A DNA stretch of 64,000 nucleotides from Pseudoxanthomonas daejeonensis (GCF_010093205.1 NZ_PDWN01000008.1:1-64000), one strand, 5' to 3'. Shown: positions 43,212 through 51,200, numbered from the stretch's first letter. Notes: generated by a model not told the origin, from the sequence alone. Program-made: numbers and translations.

Positions 43212-45407
43212 ATGGAGACGGCAGCCGTGCACGCCCCCACTCTTCCAATACGCGTTCCCGCCCCGGTGCTTGCGCTGCTGCTGGCGCTGCCGTTCCCGGC
43301 GTGGGCGCAGGACGCCGCCTTCCAGCGTTGCCTGGCGGCGATGCAGCCGCAGGCCGCCGCGCGCGGGATCGATGCGGCCAGCTTCGCCCGCTACACCGCC
43401 GACCTGCAGCCCGACCCGACCGTATTGCCGCTGCTCGACGCGCAGCCGGAGTTCACCACGCCGATCTGGGACTACCTCGCCGGGCTGGTCGACGACCAGC
43501 GCGTGGCCGACGGCCGCGCCATGCTGGCGACCCACCGCGACCTGCTGGCGCGGCTGCAGGGCGAGTACGGCGTCGATCCGGCCACCGTAGTGGCGGTGTG
43601 GGGCGTGGAAAGCGACTACGGCCGGGTCACCGGCAAGCGTCCGCTGCGCGTATCGCTGGCCACGCTGGCCTGCGAGGGCCGGCGCCAGGCATTCTTCCGC
43701 GGCGAGTTCCTGGCCCTGCTGTCGCTGCTGCAGGCGGGCGACCTCGCCGATCCGCAACTCACCGGCTCGTGGGCCGGCGCGTTCGGGCAGACCCAGTTCA
43801 TTCCGACCACCTATGCGCGCATCGCCGTCGATGGCGACGGCGATGGACGTCGCGACCTGGTCGCGAGCATTCCCGATGCGCTGGCGTCGACCGCGAACTA
43901 CCTCGTGCGCGCCGGCTGGACCGCCGACCAGCCGTGGGGCTACGAAGTGAAGCTGCCCGCCGGCGTCGATGCGTCGCTGGCCGGCCGCACCCAGCGCCGA
44001 CCGCTGGCAGACTGGATCGCGCGCGGCGTCACCCGGGTCGATGGCACCGCACTGGCCTCCTCGTCGACGCCTTCGGCCCTGCTGCTGCCGGCCGGTCGAG
44101 AAGGACCGGCGTTCCTGGTCTTCGGCAACTACGACGCGATCTACGCCTACAACGCGGCCGAGAGCTACGCGCTGGCGATCGCGACCCTTGCTGACCGCCT
44201 GCGCGGCGGCAGCGGGATTGTTACCGCGTGGCCGACGGCCGATCCGGGCCTGTCGCGCGCGCAGCGCAAGGATCTGCAGTCCCTGCTGCTCGCGCGCGGC
44301 CACCCCATCGGCCAGGCCGACGGCATGGTCGGCATCGCCACCCGCCAGGCGATCGCGGTCGAGCAGCAGCGGCTGGGCATGCAACCGGTCGACGGCCGCG
44401 CCGGACAACGCATCCTCGACGCATTGCGCGCGGCTGCCGGGCCGGCGCCACTGCCGGCGAGCACGGCGTTCGCGTTGCCCGCCGCGTATCCTGCATTGCT
44501 GCATTCGCCCTCACCCACCACCCGCAAGGCGCTGAAGAAAATGCACGAGGTTCCCGGCCTGGCCCTGGGCAAGTTCCAGGGACTGGATGCTTTGCTGGTG
44601 GATACGCCGCTGGCGAAGGCGGCGGTGTCGCTGTTCGGCGGGCAGGTGGTGTCGTTCGTGCCGAGCGGCCAGGAGGACGTGTTCTGGCTGTCGCCGCTGC
44701 GCGCCGCGCTGCCTACGCCGATCCGTGGCGGCACCCCCGTGTGCTGGCCCTACTTCAGCCGCCAGGGCCAGGCCAACGACGTGCCGGCGCACGGCTTCGT
44801 CCGCACCCTGTCCTGGCAGCTTGTGGCCGCGCGTCGCGAAGCCGATGGCACCCTGGAACTGGAACTGGAACCCCCCCCGCTGCAGGACCTGTCGCTGCGC
44901 CTGCGCATGCAGCTGCGCATCGGTCGCACCCTGGAGCAGCGTCTGGTGACGCAGAACACCAGTGGCCAGCCCGTGCGCTTCACCGAGGCCCTGCACAATT
45001 ACTTCCGCGTCGCCGACGTGGAGCAGGTGCGCATCGAAGGCCTCGAGGGCCAGCCCTTCCTGGACAAGAACGATGGTGGCAACCGCCACGTCCAGCAGGG
45101 CGAATGGAACCTGCACGATCCGCGTGACCCGGGCCGTGCCGACCGCCTGTTCCCGGGAGCGGGTGGCAGCTACCGGCTGTTCGACCCGGGCCTGCGCCGG
45201 CGCATCGACCTGCAAGTGAGCGACGGCCGCACCGCGATCGTGTGGAACCCGGGCGAGGCCGGCGCCGCGCGCATGGCCGACGTCGGGCCGCACTGGCGCC
45301 AGTTCGTGTGCCTGGAGGCGGGCAACGCCGGCCCTGACGTGGTCGAGCTGGCGCCGGGCGCGACGCATACGCTGGTGCAGACGATTTCGGTCGCACCGCT
45401 GTTGTAG
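43212..45407 (+). CDS. Lytic murein transglycosylase (MltB family) fused in frame to D-hexose-6-phosphate mutarotase
   Basis: A single open frame of 731 codons. Residues about 10-30 are a signal peptide (VPAPVLALLLALPFPAWAQ); about 35-335 an MltB/SltB lytic transglycosylase domain with catalytic Glu133 in VWGVESDYGRVTG, 'GSWAGAFGQTQFIPTTYARI', 'DGDGDGRRDLVASIPDALAS' and 'NYDAIYAYNAAESYALAIA'; about 347-412 a peptidoglycan-binding domain (SRAQRKDLQSLLLARGHPIG). A 30-residue Ala/Pro linker then leads with no stop into a complete YeaD-type mutarotase (Met444 to the end). A periplasmic murein enzyme joined to a cytoplasmic sugar-phosphate enzyme is unexpected. Either the stop has been lost, or the mutarotase is mainly made from its own start at 44541. 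Start alternatives: 43197 or GTG 43227. Confidence 0.75.
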   Translation: METAAVHAPTLPIRVPAPVLALLLALPFPAWAQDAAFQRCLAAMQPQAAARGIDAASFARYTADLQPDPTVLPLLDAQPEFTTPIWDYLAGLVDDQRVADGRAMLATHRDLLARLQGEYGVDPATVVAVWGVESDYGRVTGKRPLRVSLATLACEGRRQAFFRGEFLALLSLLQAGDLADPQLTGSWAGAFGQTQFIPTTYARIAVDGDGDGRRDLVASIPDALASTANYLVRAGWTADQPWGYEVKLPAGVDASLAGRTQRRPLADWIARGVTRVDGTALASSSTPSALLLPAGREGPAFLVFGNYDAIYAYNAAESYALAIATLADRLRGGSGIVTAWPTADPGLSRAQRKDLQSLLLARGHPIGQADGMVGIATRQAIAVEQQRLGMQPVDGRAGQRILDALRAAAGPAPLPASTAFALPAAYPALLHSPSPTTRKALKKMHEVPGLALGKFQGLDALLVDTPLAKAAVSLFGGQVVSFVPSGQEDVFWLSPLRAALPTPIRGGTPVCWPYFSRQGQANDVPAHGFVRTLSWQLVAARREADGTLELELEPPPLQDLSLRLRMQLRIGRTLEQRLVTQNTSGQPVRFTEALHNYFRVADVEQVRIEGLEGQPFLDKNDGGNRHVQQGEWNLHDPRDPGRADRLFPGAGGSYRLFDPGLRRRIDLQVSDGRTAIVWNPGEAGAARMADVGPHWRQFVCLEAGNAGPDVVELAPGATHTLVQTISVAPLL
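44541..45407 (+). CDS. D-hexose-6-phosphate mutarotase (YeaD-like), possible separate start
   Basis: 288 residues from the internal ATG, equal to the family's usual length (E. coli YeaD 294). It interconverts anomers of glucose-6-phosphate and related sugars. Text: 'LDALLVDTPLAKAAVSLFGG', 'QEDVFWLSPLRAALPTPIRG', 'GTPVCWPYFSRQGQANDVPA', HGFVRTLSWQL, 'FTEALHNYFRVADVEQVRIE' and 'VVWNP'-type ending (here TAIVWNPGEAGAARMADV) with Glu in 'FVCLEAGN'. It shares the frame of the transglycosylase with no stop between. AAGGCG lies about ten bases before this ATG and a TATCCT hexamer at 44487-44492 could be a promoter. The TAG stop lies within a REP element. Confidence 0.8.
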   Translation: MHEVPGLALGKFQGLDALLVDTPLAKAAVSLFGGQVVSFVPSGQEDVFWLSPLRAALPTPIRGGTPVCWPYFSRQGQANDVPAHGFVRTLSWQLVAARREADGTLELELEPPPLQDLSLRLRMQLRIGRTLEQRLVTQNTSGQPVRFTEALHNYFRVADVEQVRIEGLEGQPFLDKNDGGNRHVQQGEWNLHDPRDPGRADRLFPGAGGSYRLFDPGLRRRIDLQVSDGRTAIVWNPGEAGAARMADVGPHWRQFVCLEAGNAGPDVVELAPGATHTLVQTISVAPLL

Positions 45408-45433
45408 GAGCGGGCACGACCGCGACACCGACG
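45403..45433 (+). repeat. REP-type palindromic element, copy 1
   Basis: Begins TGTAGGAGCGGGCACGACC and continues with CGCGACACCGACG. It matches 29 of 31 bases with the copy at 63442 and resembles the TGTAGGAGCGGC... REPs of pseudomonads and xanthomonads, with GCGGGC/GACCGC arms. Its TAG (45405-45407) is the stop codon of the mutarotase frame. Confidence 0.7.
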
Positions 45434-45572
45434 CCCTCGGCCAAGTCCTCCGTGATTGCGGCGCCCGCGCCGCCTTCGTGACCGCCCCGACAGGGCGCGC
45501 GCAGCCGCCATTCCCGATCCGCGCAGCCCGTCGCCGTCGCACCCGCTAAACTGCGCCCCTTCCGGTTGCATC

Positions 45573-45604
45573 GCCGGCACGCGCTGAAACAGCGTACGGC
45601 CGGC
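45573..45604 (+). promoter_or_regulatory. Leader hairpin upstream of the TetA-like MFS gene
   Basis: GCCGGC (45573-45578) pairs with GCCGGC (45599-45604), and CGCTG-AAA-CAGCG (45582-45594) forms the inner stem, with a small internal loop. TAAACT at 45547-45552 is a possible -10. The hairpin lies 31 bases before the GTG start and might act as an attenuator or leader structure; no T-run. Confidence 0.35.
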
Positions 45605-45635
45605 AGTCCCGGGCTCCCATTCCCGAGGCGCGTGC

Positions 45636-46913
45636 GTGGATCATCCTTTGCAGCACAGGCCCGGCGCGCGGCGCGCGGCGCTGGTCTTCATCTTCATCAC
45701 GGTGCTGATCGACGTGCTGTCGTTCGGCGTGATCATCCCGGTGCTGCCGCACCTGGTGGAGGAATTCACCGGCGGCGACATCGTCAGCGCCGCGCGCTGG
45801 GTCGGCGTGTTCGGCATGGTCTTCGCCGCGGTGCAGTTCGTGTCCACGCCGGTGCAGGGCGCGCTTTCGGACCGTTTCGGTCGGCGCCCGGTGATCCTGT
45901 TCTCCTGCCTGGGACTGGGCCTGGATTTCGTGTTCATGGCGCTGGCCACGTCGCTGCCCATGCTGCTGGTCGGCCGGATCATCTCGGGGGTCGCCTCGGC
46001 CAGCTTCACCACCGCCAACGCCTACATCGCCGACGTCACCGCGCCGGAGAAGCGGGCGAAGAGCTTCGGCATGATCGGCGCGGCGTTCGGCCTGGGCTTC
46101 GTCATCGGTCCGCTGATCGGCGGCTGGCTGGGCGGAATCGACCTGCGCCTGCCGTTCTGGTTCGCCGCCGGACTGGCCCTGCTGAATTTCCTGTACGGCT
46201 GGTTCGTGCTGCCCGAGTCGCTGCCGCCCGAGCGCCGCGCGCCGCGCTTCGATGCCTCGCATGCCAATCCGTTCGGTGCGCTGGCGCTGCTGCGCAGCTA
46301 CCCGCAGGTGTTCGGCCTGGCCGCGGTGGTGTTCCTGGCCAATCTGGCCCACTACGTGTACCCGAGCATCTTCGTGCTGTTCGCCGACTACCGCTTCCAG
46401 TGGGGTCCGCGCGAAGTGAGCTGGATGCTGGCGCTGGTGGGCGTGTTCAGCATCGTGGTCAACGTCGGCCTGGTGGGACGGACGGTGAAAGCGCTGGGCG
46501 AACGCCGCACGCTGCTGTTCGGGCTGGCCTGCGGTGTCGCCGGCTTCTTCATCTACGGGCTGGCCGACAGCGGCTGGCTGTTCATGGTCGGTCTGCCGGT
46601 GAGTGCGCTATGGGCGCTGGCCTCGCCGGCAACGCAGGCGTTGATCACCCGCCAGGTCGGACCCGAAGTGCAGGGCCGCATCCAGGGCGCGCTGATGAGC
46701 CTGACCAGCCTGGCCGGCATCATCGGGCCACTGTTGTTCGCCAACGTGTTCGCGCTGTTCGTCAGTGCCAGCGCACCGGCGCAGCTTCCGGGGGCGCCGT
46801 GGTTCCTGGCGGCGCTGCTGCTGGCCGGCGCGTGGGTCGTGGGCTGGCGCTATGCGCGCCCGGCACCGGCGGCCACGCACGAAGGCGCAGCCACCGGTGG
46901 CCCGGGTCACTGA
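45636..46913 (+). CDS. MFS transporter, TetA/TCR-like drug:H+ antiporter family
   Basis: 425 residues, 12 membrane helices, GTG start. MFS motif A is GALSDRFGRRPVIL between TM2 and TM3; TM4-5 reads 'LVGRIISGVASASFTTANAY', IADVTAPEKRAKSFGMIGA and GLGFVIGPLIGGWLGG, the wording of the TetA(A-H) and TCR/Tet group of DHA1 antiporters. Such proteins expel tetracycline or other small molecules, but many chromosomal members have other or unknown substrates, so resistance should not be assumed. No TetR gene is adjacent. A leader hairpin stands upstream; the PepSY gene converges, leaving only 3 bases between stops. Confidence 0.88.
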   Translation: MDHPLQHRPGARRAALVFIFITVLIDVLSFGVIIPVLPHLVEEFTGGDIVSAARWVGVFGMVFAAVQFVSTPVQGALSDRFGRRPVILFSCLGLGLDFVFMALATSLPMLLVGRIISGVASASFTTANAYIADVTAPEKRAKSFGMIGAAFGLGFVIGPLIGGWLGGIDLRLPFWFAAGLALLNFLYGWFVLPESLPPERRAPRFDASHANPFGALALLRSYPQVFGLAAVVFLANLAHYVYPSIFVLFADYRFQWGPREVSWMLALVGVFSIVVNVGLVGRTVKALGERRTLLFGLACGVAGFFIYGLADSGWLFMVGLPVSALWALASPATQALITRQVGPEVQGRIQGALMSLTSLAGIIGPLLFANVFALFVSASAPAQLPGAPWFLAALLLAGAWVVGWRYARPAPAATHEGAATGGPGH

Positions 46914-46916
46914 CGG

Positions 46917-47348
46917 TCAGTCGTTCTCGACGGCCAGGATGCGGCCGTCCTTGGCATCCACGCGCACTTCGACGTTCTTGCCGTCTTCGCGCTCGGCATC
47001 GGCCTTCCAGACACCGTCGTCGTAGTCGACGTCGTGCACCTTGGAGTACCCGGCCGCGGTGACCTTCGCCTTGATGTCTTCCTCGCTGAAAGTGGCGACC
47101 ACGTCTTCGGCGAAGATCTTGCCGCTGGCCGGATCCACGCGCACGTCGACGCGGTTGCCGTCGGCGCTGGTGGCGTCGGTCTCCCACATGCCGTCCTCGA
47201 ACTCCAGGTCGTCGATGCGGGTGTAGCCCTGTTTCGTGAGCAGTTCGCGGACCTGCGGCTCGGCCAGCGCGGTCGCCTTGTCGGCGGCGAACGCGGGGGC
47301 GGCAACGAACGTGGCAAGCAGCGCGAGGGAAAGGGAACGAAGCTTCAT
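46917..47348 (-). CDS. Secreted tandem PepSY-domain protein
   Basis: 143 residues. Signal peptide MKLRSLSLALLATFVAAPAF ending AFAA, then two copies of a PepSY-like unit: 'LLTKQGYTRIDDLEFEDGMW' with NRVDVRVDPASGKIFAED, and 'KVTAAGYSKVHDVDYDDGVW' with KNVEVRVDAKDGRILAVE. Each unit is about 48 residues and they align well with each other, so the gene arose by internal duplication. PepSY domains bind or inhibit peptidases in the periplasm. AGGAGAG precedes the ATG. Convergent with the MFS gene with a 3-base gap. Confidence 0.88.
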   Translation of the reverse strand: MKLRSLSLALLATFVAAPAFAADKATALAEPQVRELLTKQGYTRIDDLEFEDGMWETDATSADGNRVDVRVDPASGKIFAEDVVATFSEEDIKAKVTAAGYSKVHDVDYDDGVWKADAEREDGKNVEVRVDAKDGRILAVEND

Positions 47349-47503
47349 CGATGGCTCTCCTGATCGTGTCGGGACGCCACCTTGCCGCGTGCGACTTCAC
47401 CTGGAAGTGAATGCGGCGACGCACGCGCGGTTGCGGTTCAGCGCGGTGAACGTCGCATCCACGCGCGAAATCGCGGGTGCCAGACCTGCGTGCATCGCCA
47501 GAC

Positions 47504-48277
47504 TCAGCCGGCCGCGGGACCTACCGCCAGCCGCGTCTCGCCCAAGGCCACACCCATCGGCCCCCAGCGGCGTTCGATGATCGTTCCGTTGCCGTCGTGG
47601 TCGAGCGCAACCACCGTGCTCGCGCGGGTGCCGTAGTCCTCGCCGTGGATGAAGGCGGCCGACAGCCAGCGCTCGCGTTCCAGGCCGATGCCGGTATCGG
47701 GCAGCTGTGCGTCGGCATGGGTCGTGTCATCGGCGAGTGCATCGAACAGCGTCGCGAAGTCCGTGTCGCCGCCTTCGTCCAGCCAGGCGCGCAGGCGCTG
47801 GCCCAGCGCCGTCGCCTTGGGCCACGGCGTGTCCAGTTCGGCATTGGAAAGCACGTGCACGCCGCTGGAGGGCGCGGTCGTACGCACCCGCGGCCGGTTG
47901 CCCACCCACGCGCATCCGCGTGGATCGACCAGCAGCAGGTTGAATGGCCGGTAGCGGCCAGCATCGCCGAGCAATGCCTGCGCGTGGTCGCGCGCATCGC
48001 CGCGGCCGCGCAGGTAGTCGCTGGCCAGCAGGCCGCGCGAAAGTCCGGTCTGCGGCTGGCGGAAATCGCGCACGTTGGTCACCAGTGCACAGCGGCCGCG
48101 GGCATCCACGCCCAGCCAGGTGCCGCCGGCTTCCAGATCGCGGCCCGCGACGATCCCGGATCCGTCGTCCCAGCGCGCCAGTGCCGCCGTCGGCCGCGCA
48201 TGGAATTCGTCGCGGTTGCCGGCCAGCACCAGGCGCCAGCGCGGATGGGCGTCGATGGCGAAGGCGACCACGCACAT
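47504..48277 (-). CDS. NRDE (TANGO2-like) family protein
   Basis: 257 residues. Begins MCVVAFAIDAHPRWRLVLAG and then the family name motif NRDEFHARPTAAL; 'GRDLEAGGTWLGVDARGRCA', 'LVTNVRDFR', 'RYRPFNLLLVDPRGCAWVGN' and 'HVLSNAELDTPWPKA' follow. Cys2 could become an N-terminal nucleophile as in Ntn hydrolases. The human relative TANGO2 has been linked to haem and lipid handling; bacterial function is not settled. It lies 10 bases downstream of the methylglyoxal synthase gene on the same strand, so the two are probably one operon. Confidence 0.92.
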   Translation of the reverse strand: MCVVAFAIDAHPRWRLVLAGNRDEFHARPTAALARWDDGSGIVAGRDLEAGGTWLGVDARGRCALVTNVRDFRQPQTGLSRGLLASDYLRGRGDARDHAQALLGDAGRYRPFNLLLVDPRGCAWVGNRPRVRTTAPSSGVHVLSNAELDTPWPKATALGQRLRAWLDEGGDTDFATLFDALADDTTHADAQLPDTGIGLERERWLSAAFIHGEDYGTRASTVVALDHDGNGTIIERRWGPMGVALGETRLAVGPAAG

Positions 48278-48287
48278 GGCAGCGGCT

Positions 48288-49166
48288 TCAGGCGGCGCGC
48301 GAAGCGTGCGTGCGTGCGGCGGCGACCCAGCGCGCGGCGACCGCGGGCGAGGTGATGCACACCGCCTCGTCGGTCACCGTGGTCACGGCGCGCTCGAGCA
48401 ACTGGATGTCGGCCTCGTGCTGGCGCGCGACGTGTGGATCCTCGAAGAACACCGCGCGCTGGCACTGGTGCGCCAGGACCAGGTCGGCGATCTGTGCGTC
48501 GCCACCCATGGGACCGCTGAGGAAGCGGTGCACCCAGGGCGTGTCCTGCGGCCAGCCGCGGCTCCAGGCCATTTCATTGAGGCGCTGGCCGGTGGTGCCG
48601 GTGGCCACGCGCCGGGCGAAGCGTGACAGTACGTCGTAGTTTTCCGACGCAAACGCCAGCATCTGCGGCTTCATCGCATCGTGGGCGATCAGCGCCAGCG
48701 TCTGCGACTCGAAGGCATGGAAGCGTTCGGCGCCGGGATCCGGCACCAGGCCGGCATGGATACGTTCGTTCTCGATCCAGTCGCGCGCGCTGGCCACGGT
48801 GGAGATGAAGGGCTTGCCGTGGATCACGCACTGGCGCTTGAGCGCCACCGCTTCGGGGAAGATCGAGGATGGATCGACCGGATCGATCAGGTAGATCGCG
48901 CCATCCAGCGTGCGCGCATCGCCCTCCATGCCCACGACTTCGGCGACCAGCTTCATCAGCCCGCCTTCGCGTCCATAGGGATAGCGCTTCAGCCCGCCAT
49001 GCCCGGCGAGCATGCCGGCGGCGGCAATCGCGTCGTGGGTGCGGCCCACCGCATGCAGCTCGATGTCCAGCTCGCGGATGCCAGCCGCGCTGGCGCGCAG
49101 CCAGCGGAACAGCGCGGCGTCCTCGGTGGCGTGGTGCAGGCGGTTGGCGGCGAGGCCCAGGCGCAT
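48288..49166 (-). CDS. mgsA: Methylglyoxal synthase with duplicated MGS-like domain
   Basis: 292 residues, about twice E. coli MgsA (152). The C-terminal half (about 156-292) is a full methylglyoxal synthase: His162-Asp163 in LIAHDAMKPQML, phosphate loop VATGTTGQ (188-194), SGPMGGDAQIADL with catalytic Asp223, FFEDP (240-244), His250 and Asp253, mirroring E. coli His19, Asp20, Asp71, His98 and Asp101. It makes methylglyoxal from dihydroxyacetone phosphate. The N-terminal half (about 1-135) follows the same order ('HAVGRTHDAI', 'YPYGREGGLMKLVAEV', 'AIYLIDPVDPSSIFPEAVAL', 'STVASARDWI') but lacks the HD and GGD residues, so it is probably regulatory or structural. The NRDE gene follows closely. 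Confidence 0.85.
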   Translation of the reverse strand: MRLGLAANRLHHATEDAALFRWLRASAAGIRELDIELHAVGRTHDAIAAAGMLAGHGGLKRYPYGREGGLMKLVAEVVGMEGDARTLDGAIYLIDPVDPSSIFPEAVALKRQCVIHGKPFISTVASARDWIENERIHAGLVPDPGAERFHAFESQTLALIAHDAMKPQMLAFASENYDVLSRFARRVATGTTGQRLNEMAWSRGWPQDTPWVHRFLSGPMGGDAQIADLVLAHQCQRAVFFEDPHVARQHEADIQLLERAVTTVTDEAVCITSPAVAARWVAAARTHASRAA

Positions 49167-49316
49167 GGACGGCGTTCCGAGTGAGGTGGGGAGAGCCAGT
49201 CTAACCGGGTGCTGCGCGGGGCCAGCAGGCGCACCCGGCCGCGTCATCGTCCATCGCACTTCGCCATGCCCGCCACGCAGGACGATGCGATGACCTGCGC
49301 CGCCGCGCCGCGCGTG

Positions 49317-50507
49317 TCAGCTCCGGGACGGGCCGCGCTTCAGCCCCAGGCGCACGATCACGCCGGCCACCAGCCCCCAGAACGCGGCGCCGATGCCGAG
49401 CATGGCCAGGCCCGATGCGGTAACAAGGAAGGTGACCAGCGCCGCCTCGCGCTCGTCGTCCTCGCGCAACGCGGTGGCGAGGCTGCCACCGAGCGTGCCC
49501 AGCAGCGCGATGCCGGCGATCGCCACCACCAGCTCGTACGGGAACGCGGCAAGCAACGCGGCGACGGTCGCACCGAACACGCCGATGAGCAGGTAGAACA
49601 GGCCGGCCCAGACCGCGGCCATGTACCGGCGCGCCGGGTCCGGGTGCGCTTCCGGGCCCATGCAGATCGCCGCGGTGATCGCCGCCAGGTTCAGCGAGAA
49701 CGCACCGAATGGTGCCAGCACCAGCGTCGCCACTCCGGTCCAGCCGATCGCCGACGAAACCGGCACCGCATAGCCAGAGGCACGGATCACGGCGATGCCG
49801 GGCACGTTCTGCGAGGCCATGGTCACCACGAACAGCGGCAGCGCCACGCTCAATACCGCGGCCGCGCTGAAATGCGGCGTAGTCCATACCGGTCGCGCCA
49901 GTTCCAGTGCGAGCCTGCCGTCCTGCATCAGGCCCGATCCCCAGGCGATGGCCACGCCGACCAGCAAGGTTAGGATCACCGCGTAACGCGGCCACCAGCG
50001 CCGCGCCGCGAGCCAGGTGGCCAGCATCGCCAGCACCAGCAGAGGTTGGCCTTGGATCGCGCCGAACGCATCCAGGCCGAAGCGCAGCAGTACGCCGGCG
50101 AGCATCCCGGAGGCCAGCGACAGCGGGATCCGGCCGAGCATGCGTTCGAAGATCCCGGAGAAGCCCGCTATCACGACCAGCAGCGCGGCGAGCAGGAAGC
50201 CGGCGACCGCCTGTTCCATCGGCACGCCCGATGCGCTCGCCACCAGCATCGCCGCGCCGGGCGTCGACCAGGCGGTGACCACCGGCATCTTCCAGCGCAG
50301 CGACAGGAGCACGCAGCTCAGGCCCATGCCGATGCCCAGCGCCCACATCCACGAGGCGGTCTGCGCGGGCGTGGCACCCAGCGATTGCGCCGCCTGGAAC
50401 ACGATCGCCACCGAGCTGGCGAAGCCCACCAGTACGGTCACGAAACCCGCGGCGATGGCGGACAGGGACTGGTCGCGCAGCAGGCGACGGAGGGTGGATT
50501 CGCTCAT
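49317..50507 (-). CDS. Benzoate/H+ symporter family protein (BenE-like)
   Basis: 396 residues, 11 to 12 hydrophobic helices. BenE family wording: 'SLSAIAAGFVTVLVGFASSV', 'ATPAQTASWMWALGIGMGLS', 'MPVVTAWSTPGAAMLVASAS', 'MASQNVPGIAVIRASGYAVP' and 'GAFSLNLAAITAAICMGPEA', which holds the conserved NLAAITAAIC. It is expected to import an aromatic acid or related compound with protons. No benzoate catabolic genes are nearby, so the substrate is uncertain. CACAAT lies seven bases before the ATG. Transcribed away from nothing obvious; 150 bases separate it from mgsA. Confidence 0.93.
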   Translation of the reverse strand: MSESTLRRLLRDQSLSAIAAGFVTVLVGFASSVAIVFQAAQSLGATPAQTASWMWALGIGMGLSCVLLSLRWKMPVVTAWSTPGAAMLVASASGVPMEQAVAGFLLAALLVVIAGFSGIFERMLGRIPLSLASGMLAGVLLRFGLDAFGAIQGQPLLVLAMLATWLAARRWWPRYAVILTLLVGVAIAWGSGLMQDGRLALELARPVWTTPHFSAAAVLSVALPLFVVTMASQNVPGIAVIRASGYAVPVSSAIGWTGVATLVLAPFGAFSLNLAAITAAICMGPEAHPDPARRYMAAVWAGLFYLLIGVFGATVAALLAAFPYELVVAIAGIALLGTLGGSLATALREDDEREAALVTFLVTASGLAMLGIGAAFWGLVAGVIVRLGLKRGPSRS

Positions 50508-50612
50508 TGCCGCGATTGTGGCGTGCGCGCGCGACGCGCGGAACCAGCCGCGTGCGTGGCGGCATGCACGCGTGGGGGCTGCGATCGGCCCGGCATGCGA
50601 CCGGGCCTGCCG

Positions 50613-51200
50613 TCAGCGGATGAACGCGCCGCTGCGACGCAGGTTACGGGTGCGCGCCTGGGCCAGGAAGCTGATCACCGCCAGCAGCGCGAACACCACC
50701 AGCGTGCGCGAGTTCACCGGCATCATCCCGTTGGCGGCCTGCGCGCCGAAGATCAGGGCCAGGCCGGTGACGCTGAAGTAGGCGCCCGCGACCGCCGACG
50801 ACAGGATCGTGAGCCATTGGCCGAGGTAGCGGCCGCCGAATGCGCCTGCACCCACGCCGGCCAGCGCGAGCACGGTCAGCAGCCAGCTGCCGCCGATGCC
50901 GACCAGCGAAGCGAAGAACAACGCCACGACCAGGCCGAGGATCGCGCCGGCGGCATAGATGGCCAGGGAGGCGAACGAATACAGCACGCCACCCAGCGCC
51001 GCGCCCAGGATGATCGCGATGATGGTCTGGATCGCCGGAGTGGGTCCGCCGCCGATCGTGCCGAGCACGGCCGACACCACGCCAAAGCCGATGTAGAAGC
51101 CGGCGAAGGCAAGTACCACCCGGAACATGGTGGAGCCGTAGACGATCATTACCGTGCCGCAAGCCAGGGCGATGACGCCCCAGAGGAACGTATGGTCCAT
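50613..51200 (-). CDS. Multi-pass membrane protein, TMEM198/DUF4203-like
   Basis: 195 residues, seven hydrophobic segments with many small residues: 'LWGVIALACGTVMIVYGSTM', 'VVLAFAGFYIGFGVVSAVLG', 'TIIAIILGAALGGVLYSFAS', 'IYAAGAILGLVVALFFASLV', 'WLLTVLALAGVGAGAFGGRY', 'VAGAYFSVTGLALIFGAQA' and 'TLVVFALLAVISFLAQAR'. The Gly-rich repeating pattern is that of DUF4203/TMEM198 proteins. Function unknown in bacteria. TACGAT (minus 51233-51238) about 32 bases upstream may be its -10. Divergent from adhP. Confidence 0.78.
   Translation of the reverse strand: MDHTFLWGVIALACGTVMIVYGSTMFRVVLAFAGFYIGFGVVSAVLGTIGGGPTPAIQTIIAIILGAALGGVLYSFASLAIYAAGAILGLVVALFFASLVGIGGSWLLTVLALAGVGAGAFGGRYLGQWLTILSSAVAGAYFSVTGLALIFGAQAANGMMPVNSRTLVVFALLAVISFLAQARTRNLRRSGAFIR

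Noticed and set aside
45636-46913. Tetracycline resistance gene
   Set aside because: The protein has TetA-type motifs, but chromosomal DHA1 members with these motifs often have other substrates and there is no TetR gene; called only a TetA-like MFS transporter.
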